A stretch of 64,000 nucleotides of DNA from Paenibacillus glycanilyticus (lineage in GTDB: Bacteria; Bacillota; Bacilli; Paenibacillales; Paenibacillaceae): contig NZ_BSSQ01000019.1 of assembly GCF_030161375.1 (NCBI RefSeq), positions 1 to 64,000 of the forward strand. The letters run 5' to 3'. The notes beneath the pieces were generated by a model, which was not told where the DNA came from, did no database searches, and saw only the letters and a list, made by a program, of their open reading frames with translations. A program made the position numbers and the translations under genes. This document shows, piece by piece, positions 24,940 to 34,153 of the stretch. Each line of letters opens with the position of its first letter. The first letter of the stretch is position 1.

Positions 24940-26406
24940 ATGTCATTGATTAATGTATCGAACCTCACGTTTGCCCATGACGGCAGCTACGATAATATTT
25001 TTGAGAATGTAAGCTTTCAGCTGGATACGGACTGGAAGCTTGGCTTTACCGGACGTAACGGCCGGGGAAAAACAACGTTCATGAATCTCTTGCTCGGGAA
25101 GCTTGAATATAGCGGACATATTTCGGCTAACGTCAGCTTTGAATATTTTCCGTTCCAGGTGAAGCATCCCGACTATCTGACAACCGATGTTGTGGAAGAG
25201 ATTGTTCCCGATTACCAGCAATGGGAATTGATGCGGGAGCTATCGCTGCTTAAAGTAACCGACGATGTGTTATACCGTCCATTCGAGACGTTGTCCAATG
25301 GCGAACAGACGAAAGTGCTACTGGCGGCCCTATTCCTGAAGGAGAATAGTTTTCTGCTGATCGACGAGCCAACGAACCATCTTGACATGGCAGCGAGAAA
25401 GCTGGTCAGCCAATACTTGAACGGGAAGAGCGGCTTTATACTCGTCTCGCATGACCGGGCATTTCTGGATAACTGCGTGGACCATATTTTATCCATCAAC
25501 CGGACGAATATTGAGATTCAGAAGGGCAACTTCTCTGACTGGTGGTTGAACAAAGAGCGCCAGGACAACTATGAGCTTGCCGAAAATCATAAACTGAAAA
25601 AAGACATCAAGCGGCTGTCCGATGCAGCCAAACGTACAAACGACTGGTCGCATGAAGTAGAGAAGTCCAAATACGGCAACGGACCGGTAGACCGCGGCTA
25701 TATCGGGCATAAAGCGGCAAAAATGATGAAACGCTCCAAGTCGATTGAGCAGAGGCAACAATCCGCGATTGACGAGAAATCCAAGCTGCTCAAGAACATT
25801 GAAGCTTCCGATAGCTTGAAGATCACTCAGCTTGCGTACCATAAACCACAGCTAGTTGAGCTTGAACATGTCTCGATCTATTATGGCGATAGGGAAGTGT
25901 GTTCGGACATCAGCTTTACGATTGAGCAAGGGGAGCGAATCGCATTATCCGGGCAAAACGGCTCCGGCAAGTCGAGTCTGATTAAGCTAATCTGCGGCGA
26001 GAAGCTTAGCTTTACCGGAACATTCCGGAAGGGAAGTAATCTGAAGATCTCTTACGTCTCCCAGGACACCTCCCATCTACAGGGAAATTTAACGGATTAC
26101 GCAAGAGAGCAGGGCATAGATGAAAGTCTCTTTAAAGCGATTTTACGCAAGCTGGACTTTTCCAGAGTACAATTCGAGAAAGACATTTCGGCTTTCAGCG
26201 GGGGGCAGAAGAAGAAGGTTCTCATTGCCAAAAGCTTATGCGAGCAGGCGCATTTGCATATATGGGATGAACCTTTGAACTTTATCGACGTCATCTCGCG
26301 CATGCAGATCGAAGAGCTGTTGCTGGAGCATTCGCCGACCATATTGTTTGTTGAACATGACCGTGCGTTTTGCGAAAATATTGCAACCAAAATCGTCGAG
26401 TTATAA
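24940..26406 (+). CDS. ABC-F ribosomal protection protein, Lsa-like
   Basis: A soluble protein of 488 residues with two ATP-binding cassettes and no membrane domain. Cassette 1 has Walker A GRNGRGKT, signature LSNGEQ, and LLIDEPTNHLD; cassette 2 has GQNGSGKS, FSGGQKKK and LHIWDEPLNFID. Between them is a charged helical linker of about 90 residues, the part that reaches the ribosomal P/E site in this family. The overall pattern resembles Lsa/VmlR-type proteins that displace lincosamides, streptogramin A and pleuromutilins. The exact drug range cannot be read. The ATG at 24940 follows AGGGGG. The upstream attenuator with leader frame supports antibiotic-induced expression. Confidence 0.9.
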   Translation: MSLINVSNLTFAHDGSYDNIFENVSFQLDTDWKLGFTGRNGRGKTTFMNLLLGKLEYSGHISANVSFEYFPFQVKHPDYLTTDVVEEIVPDYQQWELMRELSLLKVTDDVLYRPFETLSNGEQTKVLLAALFLKENSFLLIDEPTNHLDMAARKLVSQYLNGKSGFILVSHDRAFLDNCVDHILSINRTNIEIQKGNFSDWWLNKERQDNYELAENHKLKKDIKRLSDAAKRTNDWSHEVEKSKYGNGPVDRGYIGHKAAKMMKRSKSIEQRQQSAIDEKSKLLKNIEASDSLKITQLAYHKPQLVELEHVSIYYGDREVCSDISFTIEQGERIALSGQNGSGKSSLIKLICGEKLSFTGTFRKGSNLKISYVSQDTSHLQGNLTDYAREQGIDESLFKAILRKLDFSRVQFEKDISAFSGGQKKKVLIAKSLCEQAHLHIWDEPLNFIDVISRMQIEELLLEHSPTILFVEHDRAFCENIATKIVEL

Positions 26407-26408
26407 AC

Positions 26409-26443
26409 AAAAGGCCGCCTTCTTGAGAAGGGCGGCCTTTTGT
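26409..26443 (+). terminator. Terminator after the ABC-F gene
   Basis: AAAAGGCCGCCTTC (26409-26422) pairs with GAAGGGCGGCCTTTT, loop TTGA, ending in TTTTG. A second hairpin, GCCCTGC/GCAGGGC (26467-26486), lies 25 bases further in the leader of the helD gene. The rest of the 250-base gap to helD holds nothing I can name. Confidence 0.88.
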
Positions 26444-26659
26444 TTAGGTTGGAGCAAAATTAAAAAGCCCTGCGCAAGAGCAGGGCGAAATAGACGATTG
26501 CATATAAAAAAGAAACGTGGTATAGTTAAAAAATCTCTGCAAGATCATTTTCATAAAAGGCATAGTTAATACATCTTATCTACACTTATATAATACCATG
26601 CCGAGCAAGAGAATGTCAAATGTCAAATTTCAATTCTTTTTAGGAGTGTGGTAATTACG

Positions 26660-29098
26660 ATGATGAACCAAGAATGGGAACTGGAACAGGACCGTCTGGA
26701 CGAAGTGAAAGAGAAGCTTCAGGAAAAAATAGCTGAGCTGGAACCGGAAGTTGCCCAGCTGTACGGGCAGGCTTCGAATATTCGTAAGCACTTCTGGGAG
26801 GAAGTATCGGTCAATACGAGCACGGATGAAGATTTCGAAGAAACCTTCTTCAGCATTAATCAGCAGGCGGCGATATTATCCGAACGGGAACGGACGCACG
26901 AGAAGCGGAAGCAGCAATATAAAAGCTTGAAGCGGCTTGTCCAATCGCCTTATTTTGGCCGGATCGACTTCAAGGAAGATGGTTCCAACGAGGTTGAGCA
27001 AGTCTATATCGGCTTATCGTCCTTCCTTGCGTCGGACGGAATGAACTTCCTGGTCTATGATTGGAGAACGCCGGTTGCGAGCTTGTATTACGATTATTCG
27101 CCGGGTCCGGCAACTTATTCAACGCCTGGTGGGAACATTGCGGGCAACATGGAGCTCAAACGTCAATATCAGATTAAAGACGGCGAGCTGATGAACTTCT
27201 TCGACGCTAGCGTTACAATCGGCGACTCCATGCTGCAGGAGGTACTTGGCCAAGGGGCCAATAACCAGATGAAGAGTATTGTAGCCACTATACAGAAAGA
27301 GCAAAACGCCATTATCCGTAACGATTCCAGCCGGATGCTGATTGTGCAAGGGGCAGCCGGAAGCGGGAAAACTTCCGCCGCGCTCCAGCGTGCCGCCTAT
27401 CTGTTATACAAACACCGTGAGCGGCTCACAGCCGATCAGATCGTGTTGTTTTCGCCAAACCCGATGTTTAATAGTTACGTTTCCACCGTTCTTCCCGAAC
27501 TTGGCGAAGAAAATATGCAGCAGACGACGTTCCAGGAATACCTTGCTTATTGGCTTGGAACGACGATGAAGCTGGAGGATCCGTTTGATCAGATCGAATA
27601 TGTATTGACGCAGGAAGCAAGTGTTGGGTACGAGGCTCGGATGGACAGCATTCGGTACAAAGCTTCGGAAGGTTTTCTCCATGCGTTGCGGCATTACGCG
27701 GTTTGGTTGAACAAGGAAGGCATGCTGTTTAAGGACATTCGCTTCCGTGGCACCGATCTGATCACAGCCGAACAAATGGCTAACCAGTTCTACAGCTACG
27801 ATCCTACCGTGCGGCTGGCAAACCGGGTTGCACTGCTCCAGGAATGGTTAATGAAAGAGCTGCGGAAGGCCGCACGCAAGGAGCAGCAAGCCGATTGGGT
27901 AGATAACGAGTTGAATTATCTGGACACCGAACAATATTCCGCGGCTTACAGCGAGACCTTGAGAAAGTTCCAACGCGAGGAAGAGTTGTTTGATGTGTCT
28001 GAACGTTATGCAAAGGCTATCGACCGCATGAACAAATTTGCGAATCAAGGAGAAGATGACGTATTTGATTTCTCCGAGCAGCAAGAAGAGCTGCTTCGCC
28101 AAATGATCGTGAAGGAGCATTTCAAACCTTTGCGGGGAATCGTGAAGAAGTATAAGTTTATTGATCTAAACGGTCTGTACGCGCAATTGTTTAACGAAGA
28201 AGCATTTGCTTACGGAGTAATGACCGATGGGGAAGATGTGCCGGTGAATTGGCCTGGCGTGTGCATGGAAACAAAGATGAAGCTGGGCCGACAAGAATTG
28301 TTTTATGAGGATGCCACGCCGTATTTGTTCTTGAAGGAGTTAATTGAAGGTTCCCGGATGAATACGATCGTTCGGCATATATTCGTGGATGAAGGCCAGG
28401 ATTACTCTCCGTTTCAATATGCGTTCCTTAAAAAGTTGTTTCCGAATGCCCGCATGACCGTGCTTGGCGATTTCGGGCAAGCGATCTTTACGCAGTCCTC
28501 CAAATTGCAAGGAGGGGATTCGCCGCTCGTCCACCTATACGGCGAAGAAAATACTACGTTAATACCGCTTCTCAGAAGTTATCGTTCGACCAAAGAGAAT
28601 GTGGAGTTTACAAAGGCGATGTTGCCGGGCGGCGAAGATATCATCCCGTTTAACCGTCAAGGCATCAAGCCGCTGATTACGATTGCAGGCAGCCGCGAGT
28701 TATTGCAGCGTCAGATCGCTCGCGATATCGAGTCGTTCCAAGCAGACGGTCACACTTCAATCGCCATCATTACGAAGACGGCTGCCGAAAGCAACGAAGC
28801 CTATGAGTCATTAAAGCAACGTGGGATAACCGGAATAAACCTCGTCACCAGAGAAACGTTGACCTTTGAGTCCGGGATTATGGTCATTCCGGCTTATCTA
28901 GCTAAGGGAGTAGAGTTTGATGCCGTGCTCATTTATGACGCATCGGCTGAAGTTTATGGACGAGAAAGCGAACGCAAGCTTTTTTACACCGCTTGTACCC
29001 GTGCCATGCATAGGCTCAATCTGTATATGACAGGCGAATGGTCGCCGTACCTGCAAACTCTGAATCCCGCGTTGTATGAAGTTCAAGCTTTGGAATAA
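26660..29098 (+). CDS. helD: RNA polymerase recycling motor ATPase HelD
   Basis: A protein of about 812 residues with a UvrD/Rep-like superfamily 1 motor. The N-terminal charged coiled coil (MNQEWELEQDRLDEVKEKLQEKIAEL) is the part that enters the RNA polymerase secondary channel. Walker A is VQGAAGSGKTSAALQR (about 227-242), Walker B VDEGQDYSPFQY, then motifs IV-VI (LLRSYRSTKENVEF, AKGVEFDAVLIYD, YTACTRAMHRLNLY). HelD removes stalled polymerase from DNA and can confer rifampicin tolerance in some species. The ATG at 26660 is chosen; AGGAG lies 13 bases upstream, rather far. The 3' end overlaps the convergent LysR gene by 16 bases. Confidence 0.93.
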   Translation: MMNQEWELEQDRLDEVKEKLQEKIAELEPEVAQLYGQASNIRKHFWEEVSVNTSTDEDFEETFFSINQQAAILSERERTHEKRKQQYKSLKRLVQSPYFGRIDFKEDGSNEVEQVYIGLSSFLASDGMNFLVYDWRTPVASLYYDYSPGPATYSTPGGNIAGNMELKRQYQIKDGELMNFFDASVTIGDSMLQEVLGQGANNQMKSIVATIQKEQNAIIRNDSSRMLIVQGAAGSGKTSAALQRAAYLLYKHRERLTADQIVLFSPNPMFNSYVSTVLPELGEENMQQTTFQEYLAYWLGTTMKLEDPFDQIEYVLTQEASVGYEARMDSIRYKASEGFLHALRHYAVWLNKEGMLFKDIRFRGTDLITAEQMANQFYSYDPTVRLANRVALLQEWLMKELRKAARKEQQADWVDNELNYLDTEQYSAAYSETLRKFQREEELFDVSERYAKAIDRMNKFANQGEDDVFDFSEQQEELLRQMIVKEHFKPLRGIVKKYKFIDLNGLYAQLFNEEAFAYGVMTDGEDVPVNWPGVCMETKMKLGRQELFYEDATPYLFLKELIEGSRMNTIVRHIFVDEGQDYSPFQYAFLKKLFPNARMTVLGDFGQAIFTQSSKLQGGDSPLVHLYGEENTTLIPLLRSYRSTKENVEFTKAMLPGGEDIIPFNRQGIKPLITIAGSRELLQRQIARDIESFQADGHTSIAIITKTAAESNEAYESLKQRGITGINLVTRETLTFESGIMVIPAYLAKGVEFDAVLIYDASAEVYGRESERKLFYTACTRAMHRLNLYMTGEWSPYLQTLNPALYEVQALE

Positions 29099-29973
29099 GG
29101 TTGCGCAAGTTCACTGAAGTATTGAATCGTGCAATCTCGGAAGGAAGCAACCGTGTGGGTCAAATACCTTCCTTTGGGCCAATGAAGAGATATGGTGCGT
29201 TCGCAATAGTCCTCCATTAATGGGATGGTGACCACATCCGGTCCGGTTGAACCTCCCCAGGTAATGGCCGGAAGAAAAGCCAATCCTTGGCCGGCCCGGA
29301 TCAGCCCGCGGACAGTAGCCGGGTCGTCGCTCTCGAATTGGATATGAGGCGTAAAGCCAGCCAGCCTGCAGAAGGCATCTGTTGTTTCCCGCAATGACTT
29401 GCCGGGAGGAAGGCTAATGAATCTTTCCTCCTTCAATTGTTGCAGGCTGAGCCGCTCTTGATTGGCAAGCCGGTGATCGGCGGGAAGCGCGACAACAATG
29501 GATTCGCGAAGCAGCGAGACCGAGTTGCAGCCGGGAGGCGGGGTTGCGCCGTCGGACAAACATAAATCAAATTCTTTCGGATGGTCTCCGGCGGCTATAT
29601 GCTGAAGCAAATGAAATTGCGTATCCGGCTTCGATTTGCGGTACTCCGCAAGTAACCCGGGAAGCAGGTGGGAGGAGACTCTCACGTCAAGCGCAATAAA
29701 TTCGGAAGGAGCTTCCGTCAAATCCTGAAGTTCTCTCTTGCCATCCTCCAAGGCTTGCAAGGCCAGATCGACTTTGCTCAAAAAATGTTTGCCGTGTTCA
29801 TTGAGCCGGATTGATTTATTTGTTCGTTCAAATAGCTTAACGCCTAGCTCGGTTTCGAGCGATGCGATTGTTTTGCTAAGCGCTGGTTGAGAGATATGAA
29901 GCTGTTTGGCGGCTTGCGTCATATGCTCCATTCGTGCGGCGGTTTGGAAATATTTCAATTGTAGAAGTTCCAT
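29083..29973 (-). CDS. LysR-family transcriptional regulator
   Basis: A 296-residue LTTR. The winged helix is MELLQLKYFQTAARMEHMTQAAKQLHISQPALSKTIASLETELGVKLFERTNKSIRLNEHG at the N-terminus, and a periplasmic-binding-protein-like effector domain follows from about residue 90. The ATG at 29973 has AAGAAGG upstream and starts at the usual place. It is divergent from the carboxylesterase gene, the classical LTTR layout, with a palindrome between them. It probably activates the esterase and the TauE-like permease gene behind it. Its 3' end runs 16 bases into helD on the other strand. Confidence 0.9.
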   Translation of the reverse strand: MELLQLKYFQTAARMEHMTQAAKQLHISQPALSKTIASLETELGVKLFERTNKSIRLNEHGKHFLSKVDLALQALEDGKRELQDLTEAPSEFIALDVRVSSHLLPGLLAEYRKSKPDTQFHLLQHIAAGDHPKEFDLCLSDGATPPPGCNSVSLLRESIVVALPADHRLANQERLSLQQLKEERFISLPPGKSLRETTDAFCRLAGFTPHIQFESDDPATVRGLIRAGQGLAFLPAITWGGSTGPDVVTIPLMEDYCERTISLHWPKGRYLTHTVASFRDCTIQYFSELAQPYSKA

Positions 29974-30002
29974 CTCTATGTTCACCTTCTTGATCTTCAT
30001 TC

Positions 30003-30033
30003 GTCATAACCTGTGGTTTATCGTAATTATGAC
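30003..30033. promoter_or_regulatory. Probable LysR binding region in the divergent promoter
   Basis: GTCATAA (30003-30009) is inversely repeated as TTATGAC (30027-30033). Inside lies a second near-palindrome ATAACC-N3-GGTTTAT (30006-30021). A TATATATTA sequence about 10 bases to the right could be the -10 region of the esterase promoter. Confidence 0.55.
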
Positions 30034-30106
30034 TAAATATATATTAGAGATTATGAATGAGCAAGATTATAATGATCACAGCACAATAGGAGGGGAGAAC
30101 GTACAA

Positions 30107-31570
30107 GTGATCATCCAAACCTTATCCGGCCAAGTAAAGGGCCTGCAGTTAAACGGCACTCATGTATTTCGTGGTATTCCATACGCGGCAGCTCCAGCCG
30201 GGAAACTTCGATTCAAGCCGCCGGAACCTCCAGCGAAGTGGGAAGGAGTGCGGGATTGCAGCCAGTATGGTTCAATCGCGCATCAGAAATACGATCCGAA
30301 TAGTTTTATGCCGGAGCTTCAGCATTCCGAGGACTGTTTGAATCTAAATGTTTGGACTGCCGGTTGTACCGGTCAGCTCCGTCCGGTTATGGTCTATATC
30401 CACGGAGGCGGATTTACATCCGGGAAAGGCGCCGATTGCGATGGTTCCCGTTATGCTGCCGAAGACGGCTTTGTCTATGTATCCATTAATTACCGCTTGG
30501 GTGCGTTAGGGTTCCTCTATTTAGGCGATATTCTCGGAGAAGAATACGCTTCTTCAGGCAATAACGGCATGCTGGATATTATAGCCGCGCTGAGGTGGGT
30601 GCAGCTTAATATTGCTGCCTTTGGCGGCGATCCGGAACAAGTAACCGTGCTGGGGAATTCCGCAGGTGCCAAATGTACGGCTACTCTGTATGCCATGAAG
30701 GCGTCACAAGGACTGTTCAGCCGCGCGATTGCGCAAAGCGGCGCTACCCAGTCCATCCGCGATAAACAAACGGCCTCATTAACGACCAGCCGGCTTCTTG
30801 AACAACTTGGCCTTAAGCCGGATGATGCCAAGAAACTGCTGGAGCTTCCGGCCGAACAGCTAATTGAAACGCAGGTGAAGATTGGGCCGGATACATCGCG
30901 CAATTTGCATATGTTTGGTCCGGTTGCCGACGGTATTCATATTCCGCTTCATCCGCTTGACGCATTCAAGGGTAGGGGGGATCTGCCGCCGCTCTTAATT
31001 GGGACAAATGAAGATGAAGCAGCCTCGTTTATTATGTATGATCCGGAATTGCAGAAACCGGACGCCGCTACACTCGAGCGCTTATTTGGCAAGAACGGAC
31101 GAATGGTGTGGCAGACATTCCTCCGCCATTCCGAGACTATGTCCGTTGCTCAAGCTTGGAGCAAGACGTTAACGGAGCACTTGTACGAGATTGGCTGCAT
31201 GCAACTGGCTAATGCCGTAGCGGGAGAGGGTACGCCCGTATGGATGTACCGGTTAACTTATGGCGGGGCGCTTGGCGCCGTGCATGGTTATGACGGCAGC
31301 TTGATTAACTATTTGGAAAGTCCGGCACAAGCCGTCGATACAAACGATCCTTATTACGTAGCTGGCGATGCAAGGGGGCTTGCGACAAACATGCGGATGG
31401 CGTGGAACGCTTTTGTTCGAAGCGGAGATCCTCGCGTTCCCGGGCTTTCGGAGTGGTCTGAATATGGTGACGGTCATTCCGTAATGATGTTGGATTTGAA
31501 TAGTTTTGTGCAGAAGCGGTTAGCCCCTCCGATTGGAATTCATTGTGAACATCAGGTGTGGAGGGTTTAA
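30107..31570 (+). CDS. Type B carboxylesterase
   Basis: A 487-residue alpha/beta hydrolase of the carboxylesterase/para-nitrobenzyl esterase group. It shows FRGIPYAAAPAGKLRFKPPEPPAKW at the start, SEDCLNLNVW, the oxyanion loop YIHGGGFTSGKG, the nucleophile elbow in VTVLGNSAGAKCTATL, the acid region GTNEDEAASF and the His near VHGYDGS. The nucleophile elbow reads GNSAG rather than the common GESAG, with Asn before the Ser. The GTG at 30107 is used because AGGAGGGGAG lies about ten bases upstream; the longer frame runs back into the LysR gene. The TauE-like gene follows after three bases. Confidence 0.88.
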   Translation: MIIQTLSGQVKGLQLNGTHVFRGIPYAAAPAGKLRFKPPEPPAKWEGVRDCSQYGSIAHQKYDPNSFMPELQHSEDCLNLNVWTAGCTGQLRPVMVYIHGGGFTSGKGADCDGSRYAAEDGFVYVSINYRLGALGFLYLGDILGEEYASSGNNGMLDIIAALRWVQLNIAAFGGDPEQVTVLGNSAGAKCTATLYAMKASQGLFSRAIAQSGATQSIRDKQTASLTTSRLLEQLGLKPDDAKKLLELPAEQLIETQVKIGPDTSRNLHMFGPVADGIHIPLHPLDAFKGRGDLPPLLIGTNEDEAASFIMYDPELQKPDAATLERLFGKNGRMVWQTFLRHSETMSVAQAWSKTLTEHLYEIGCMQLANAVAGEGTPVWMYRLTYGGALGAVHGYDGSLINYLESPAQAVDTNDPYYVAGDARGLATNMRMAWNAFVRSGDPRVPGLSEWSEYGDGHSVMMLDLNSFVQKRLAPPIGIHCEHQVWRV

Positions 31571-31573
31571 GCT

Positions 31574-32338
31574 ATGATGCTTGTTGAAGTTGCGGCAGTG
31601 ATGCTCTTATTGGGATTATTATTAGGTTTTGTCGGAGCGGGAGGATCGGGATTTATTATTGCGATCTTGACCGTTGTGTTTGGTTACCCGATTCATACGG
31701 CGCTCGGAACGGCATTAGCCGCGATGTTCTTCTCGTCGCTATCCGGCTCCGTCAGCCATTACCGGGAAGGCAATATGATGCTGAAGACCGGTGCCGTTGT
31801 TGGCGCAGCGGGAGCGATTGGCGCATGGGTCAGTTCAGGCTGGTCCTCTTATATCCCAGAGAATCATTTGGGTTGGATGACGTCGGGGATGTTGTTTAGT
31901 TCCGGACTTGCCTTATGGTTCAGAATGGCTTATCAAGCGAAACGTACGGGTAATCAACACAACTCCCCACTCCAATCAAGAGGCATGAAGTTCTACGCTT
32001 CGGCTGCGGCTATAGGGTTAGTAACCGGAACGTTATCCGGTTTATTTGGCATCGGATCGACGCCGTTTATCCAGCTTGGACTTATGCTGCTGCTTGGATT
32101 GTCCATGCGGCTTGCTGCAGGGACAACCATGATGGTCATTGTCCCGATTGCACTGGCAGGCGGAGCCGGTTATTATTCGGTCGGTTACTTGGATATTCAG
32201 CTGCTTGTTGCCGTTGTTGTGGGGACCATGTTGGGATCTTATGTTGGAGCTAAATTTACGAAGCGCGTACCGGCCATTATGCTCAAGACTTGCATGGTTA
32301 TTACGCCGATGTTAGGCGCGACTATTTTGCTGATTTAA
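31574..32338 (+). CDS. TauE/SafE-family sulfite exporter-like permease
   Basis: A 254-residue membrane protein with about eight helices. Both family repeats are visible: LLLGLLLGFVGAGGSGFIIAILTVVFGYPIHTALGTALAAMF and, in the second half, AAIGLVTGTLSGLFGIGSTPFIQLGLMLLLGLSMRLAAGTTM. Members export sulfite, sulfoacetate or other organic anions. The ATG at 31574 uses GGAGGG within the end of the esterase gene, so the pair is translationally linked and may hydrolyse an ester and move the product. Confidence 0.87.
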   Translation: MMLVEVAAVMLLLGLLLGFVGAGGSGFIIAILTVVFGYPIHTALGTALAAMFFSSLSGSVSHYREGNMMLKTGAVVGAAGAIGAWVSSGWSSYIPENHLGWMTSGMLFSSGLALWFRMAYQAKRTGNQHNSPLQSRGMKFYASAAAIGLVTGTLSGLFGIGSTPFIQLGLMLLLGLSMRLAAGTTMMVIVPIALAGGAGYYSVGYLDIQLLVAVVVGTMLGSYVGAKFTKRVPAIMLKTCMVITPMLGATILLI

Positions 32339-32409
32339 AGAGGAGACCGCAAGGTAGATCTCGAACTTCTTATTTTAGTCTGAAACGGAAATAAGGAGGC
32401 GAATCGATA

Positions 32410-32940
32410 ATGAGCAAAGAAACGGCCTTAATGGTGATCGATGTTCAGGTTGGCATGTATATGTTTCCCGAGGAATATCCCGTGTTTGAGGGCGAGCAGC
32501 TGTTAGAACGGATTAATCTGCTCCTTGCCAAAGCAAGGGAGAACGAGACACCGGTTATTTTTGTCCAGCATAACGAGGATGAAGAGGGGCCGCTCGCAAC
32601 CCGCTCGCCAGGCTGGGAGATCCATCCGGCTCTTGTTCAGGCGGCAGGGGATCTTATCGTTCAGAAATTCGAACCGGATGCTTTCCATGAGACGAATTTG
32701 CAGCAGGAGCTTGAAGCAAGGGGCATTAAGAAGCTAGTCCTGACCGGCATGCAAACGGACTATTGCGTCAATGCGACATGTTGGCGAGCCGTCGATTTGG
32801 GTTATGAGGTAACGGTCGTGGCCGATGCGCACAGCACGTTTGGACAAGGCGGCCGTACAGCAGAGCAGATCATTGCTGAACACAATGAGGCATTTGGTCA
32901 GATTGCCGTGCTGAAGGAAACGGCAGCGCTGGAATTTTAA
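32410..32940 (+). CDS. Cysteine hydrolase, isochorismatase family
   Basis: A 176-residue enzyme with the complete triad: Asp in MVIDVQVGM, Lys in IVQKFEPDAF and Cys in TGMQTDYCVNATCWRAVDLGY. This pattern covers nicotinamidases, ureidosuccinate-type amidases and other small amide hydrolases; the substrate is open. A cis-peptide motif is also present (TGMQT). AAGGAGG precedes the ATG. It lies 71 bases after the permease gene and may be transcribed with it. Confidence 0.87.
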   Translation: MSKETALMVIDVQVGMYMFPEEYPVFEGEQLLERINLLLAKARENETPVIFVQHNEDEEGPLATRSPGWEIHPALVQAAGDLIVQKFEPDAFHETNLQQELEARGIKKLVLTGMQTDYCVNATCWRAVDLGYEVTVVADAHSTFGQGGRTAEQIIAEHNEAFGQIAVLKETAALEF

Positions 32941-33003
32941 TTAGCGGCATTAATAGTTAACGTAATAATTAATGTAGTTAAGAAAATGCGAAGGGGCTTG
33001 AAG

Positions 33004-33966
33004 ATGGGATACATTGAAGAGGTAACTAATCATTTATATCAGTATCTACCACCTCTGACAGGGAAAGAGGATCTGGAGCAATTCTGGACGGATACCATTG
33101 AACAGGCGAACAATGTTCCTCTTAGGCCTGAACGGACTTTGATCGACTATCCGAGTAAGCACGTTAAGGTCTATGACATTTCTTATAACGGAATGGATGA
33201 GACCCGGATCCATGGCTGGCTTATTATCCCAGCTTTTATGAAGCAGGAAAAGTACCCTTGTCTGATCCATTATCACGGTTTCTCGGGAAGCCGGGGGGAA
33301 CCGGCTGGCCTTATGCATTGGGCGATGATGGGGATGGCGGTCTTGTCTGTCGATTGCCGGGATCAAGGCGGTCCGACGGGCAACAACGCTAGCTATTCCC
33401 ATGGCTTTATGGCGAATGTAGCGAGCAAAGGCGTACATAACAAATATGAATATTACTATCGGTTCGCTTATATGGATTGCTTGAAAGCGATCGATTATGC
33501 TTGCGCCCAAGTGGAAGTTGATGCGGACAAGATCGTCATTGAAGGCGGAAGCCAGGGCGGCGCGCTTGGAATGGCAGTCGTTGCGCTCGATAACCGTCCG
33601 AAGCTGGCCATGGTAGACGTGCCAAGCAACAGTAATATCGTAGCACGGATCGAAGGCAATCACGGTGCTTTTGGCGCGGTAGCGGAATTTCTGAAACGGC
33701 ATCCGGAACAGATGGATCTCGTAATGGACAATTTGAGTTACTTCGACACGATGAATCTGGCCGACCGGATCTCCTGTCCGGTTCTGGCTTCTGTGGCGCT
33801 GAAGGACGAGACTTGTCCGGCTCAAATGTATTTTGCCACCTATAACCGGATTCAATCGAAGAAGGAGATCAACATTTATCCGTTTAACGGGCATGAAGGC
33901 GGAGGCGGCAAGCAGACGGAAGTGAAGCTGGCGTATTTGGCTCAACATTTCGGCGAATGGTTCTGA
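33004..33966 (+). CDS. Acetyl-xylan esterase / cephalosporin-C deacetylase family (CE7)
   Basis: A 320-residue alpha/beta hydrolase. The RGQGG-type loop appears as DCRDQGGPTGNNA, the nucleophile elbow as IEGGSQGGALGMAVVALD (Ser about 182), the acid in SVALKDETCPAQMYFATYN and the His in YPFNGHEGGGGK. This order is that of CE7 esterases, which remove acetyl groups from xylo-oligosaccharides and cephalosporin C inside the cell. ATG 33004 is seven bases after AAGGGG; an ATG at 32986 is in frame. A strong terminator follows. It fits the carbohydrate theme of the region. Confidence 0.88.
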   Translation: MGYIEEVTNHLYQYLPPLTGKEDLEQFWTDTIEQANNVPLRPERTLIDYPSKHVKVYDISYNGMDETRIHGWLIIPAFMKQEKYPCLIHYHGFSGSRGEPAGLMHWAMMGMAVLSVDCRDQGGPTGNNASYSHGFMANVASKGVHNKYEYYYRFAYMDCLKAIDYACAQVEVDADKIVIEGGSQGGALGMAVVALDNRPKLAMVDVPSNSNIVARIEGNHGAFGAVAEFLKRHPEQMDLVMDNLSYFDTMNLADRISCPVLASVALKDETCPAQMYFATYNRIQSKKEINIYPFNGHEGGGGKQTEVKLAYLAQHFGEWF

Positions 33967-33979
33967 TGACCGAATAGAG

Positions 33980-34015
33980 AAAAGGTGCTGTCTCGCAATG
34001 AGACAGCACCTTTTT
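33980..34015 (+). terminator. Strong terminator after the CE7 esterase
   Basis: AAAAGGTGCTGTCTC pairs perfectly with GAGACAGCACCTTTT, with a five-base loop and a T5 end. Confidence 0.92.
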
Positions 34016-34075
34016 CCGTTTTACGGCAATGTAGTCAGGTAAGGCTTCTTGGCGAGCAGATAATTGCTAATCTAT

Positions 34076-34124
34076 TTGACAAACTGTCAATTACGTATCT
34101 ATAATAATAATGAACAACTGTTCA
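34076..34124 (+). promoter_or_regulatory. SDR promoter with overlapping operator
   Basis: TTGACA (34076-34081) and TATAAT (34100-34105) are perfect consensus boxes with an 18-base spacer. The -35 box is the left arm of the palindrome TTGACA-N3-TGTCAA (34076-34090). A second inverted repeat, TGAAC-N4-GTTCA (34111-34124), lies at the start of the transcript. A bound dimeric repressor would shut the promoter; the TetR protein encoded at 35039-35626 is the obvious candidate. Confidence 0.8.
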
Positions 34125-34153
34125 ATAACTTTAATCATGCGGAGGGATTTGTT

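Noticed and set aside
33046-33948. Long minus-strand frame opposite the CE7 esterase
   Set aside because: Antisense shadow of a well-supported gene; no domain and no start signal.
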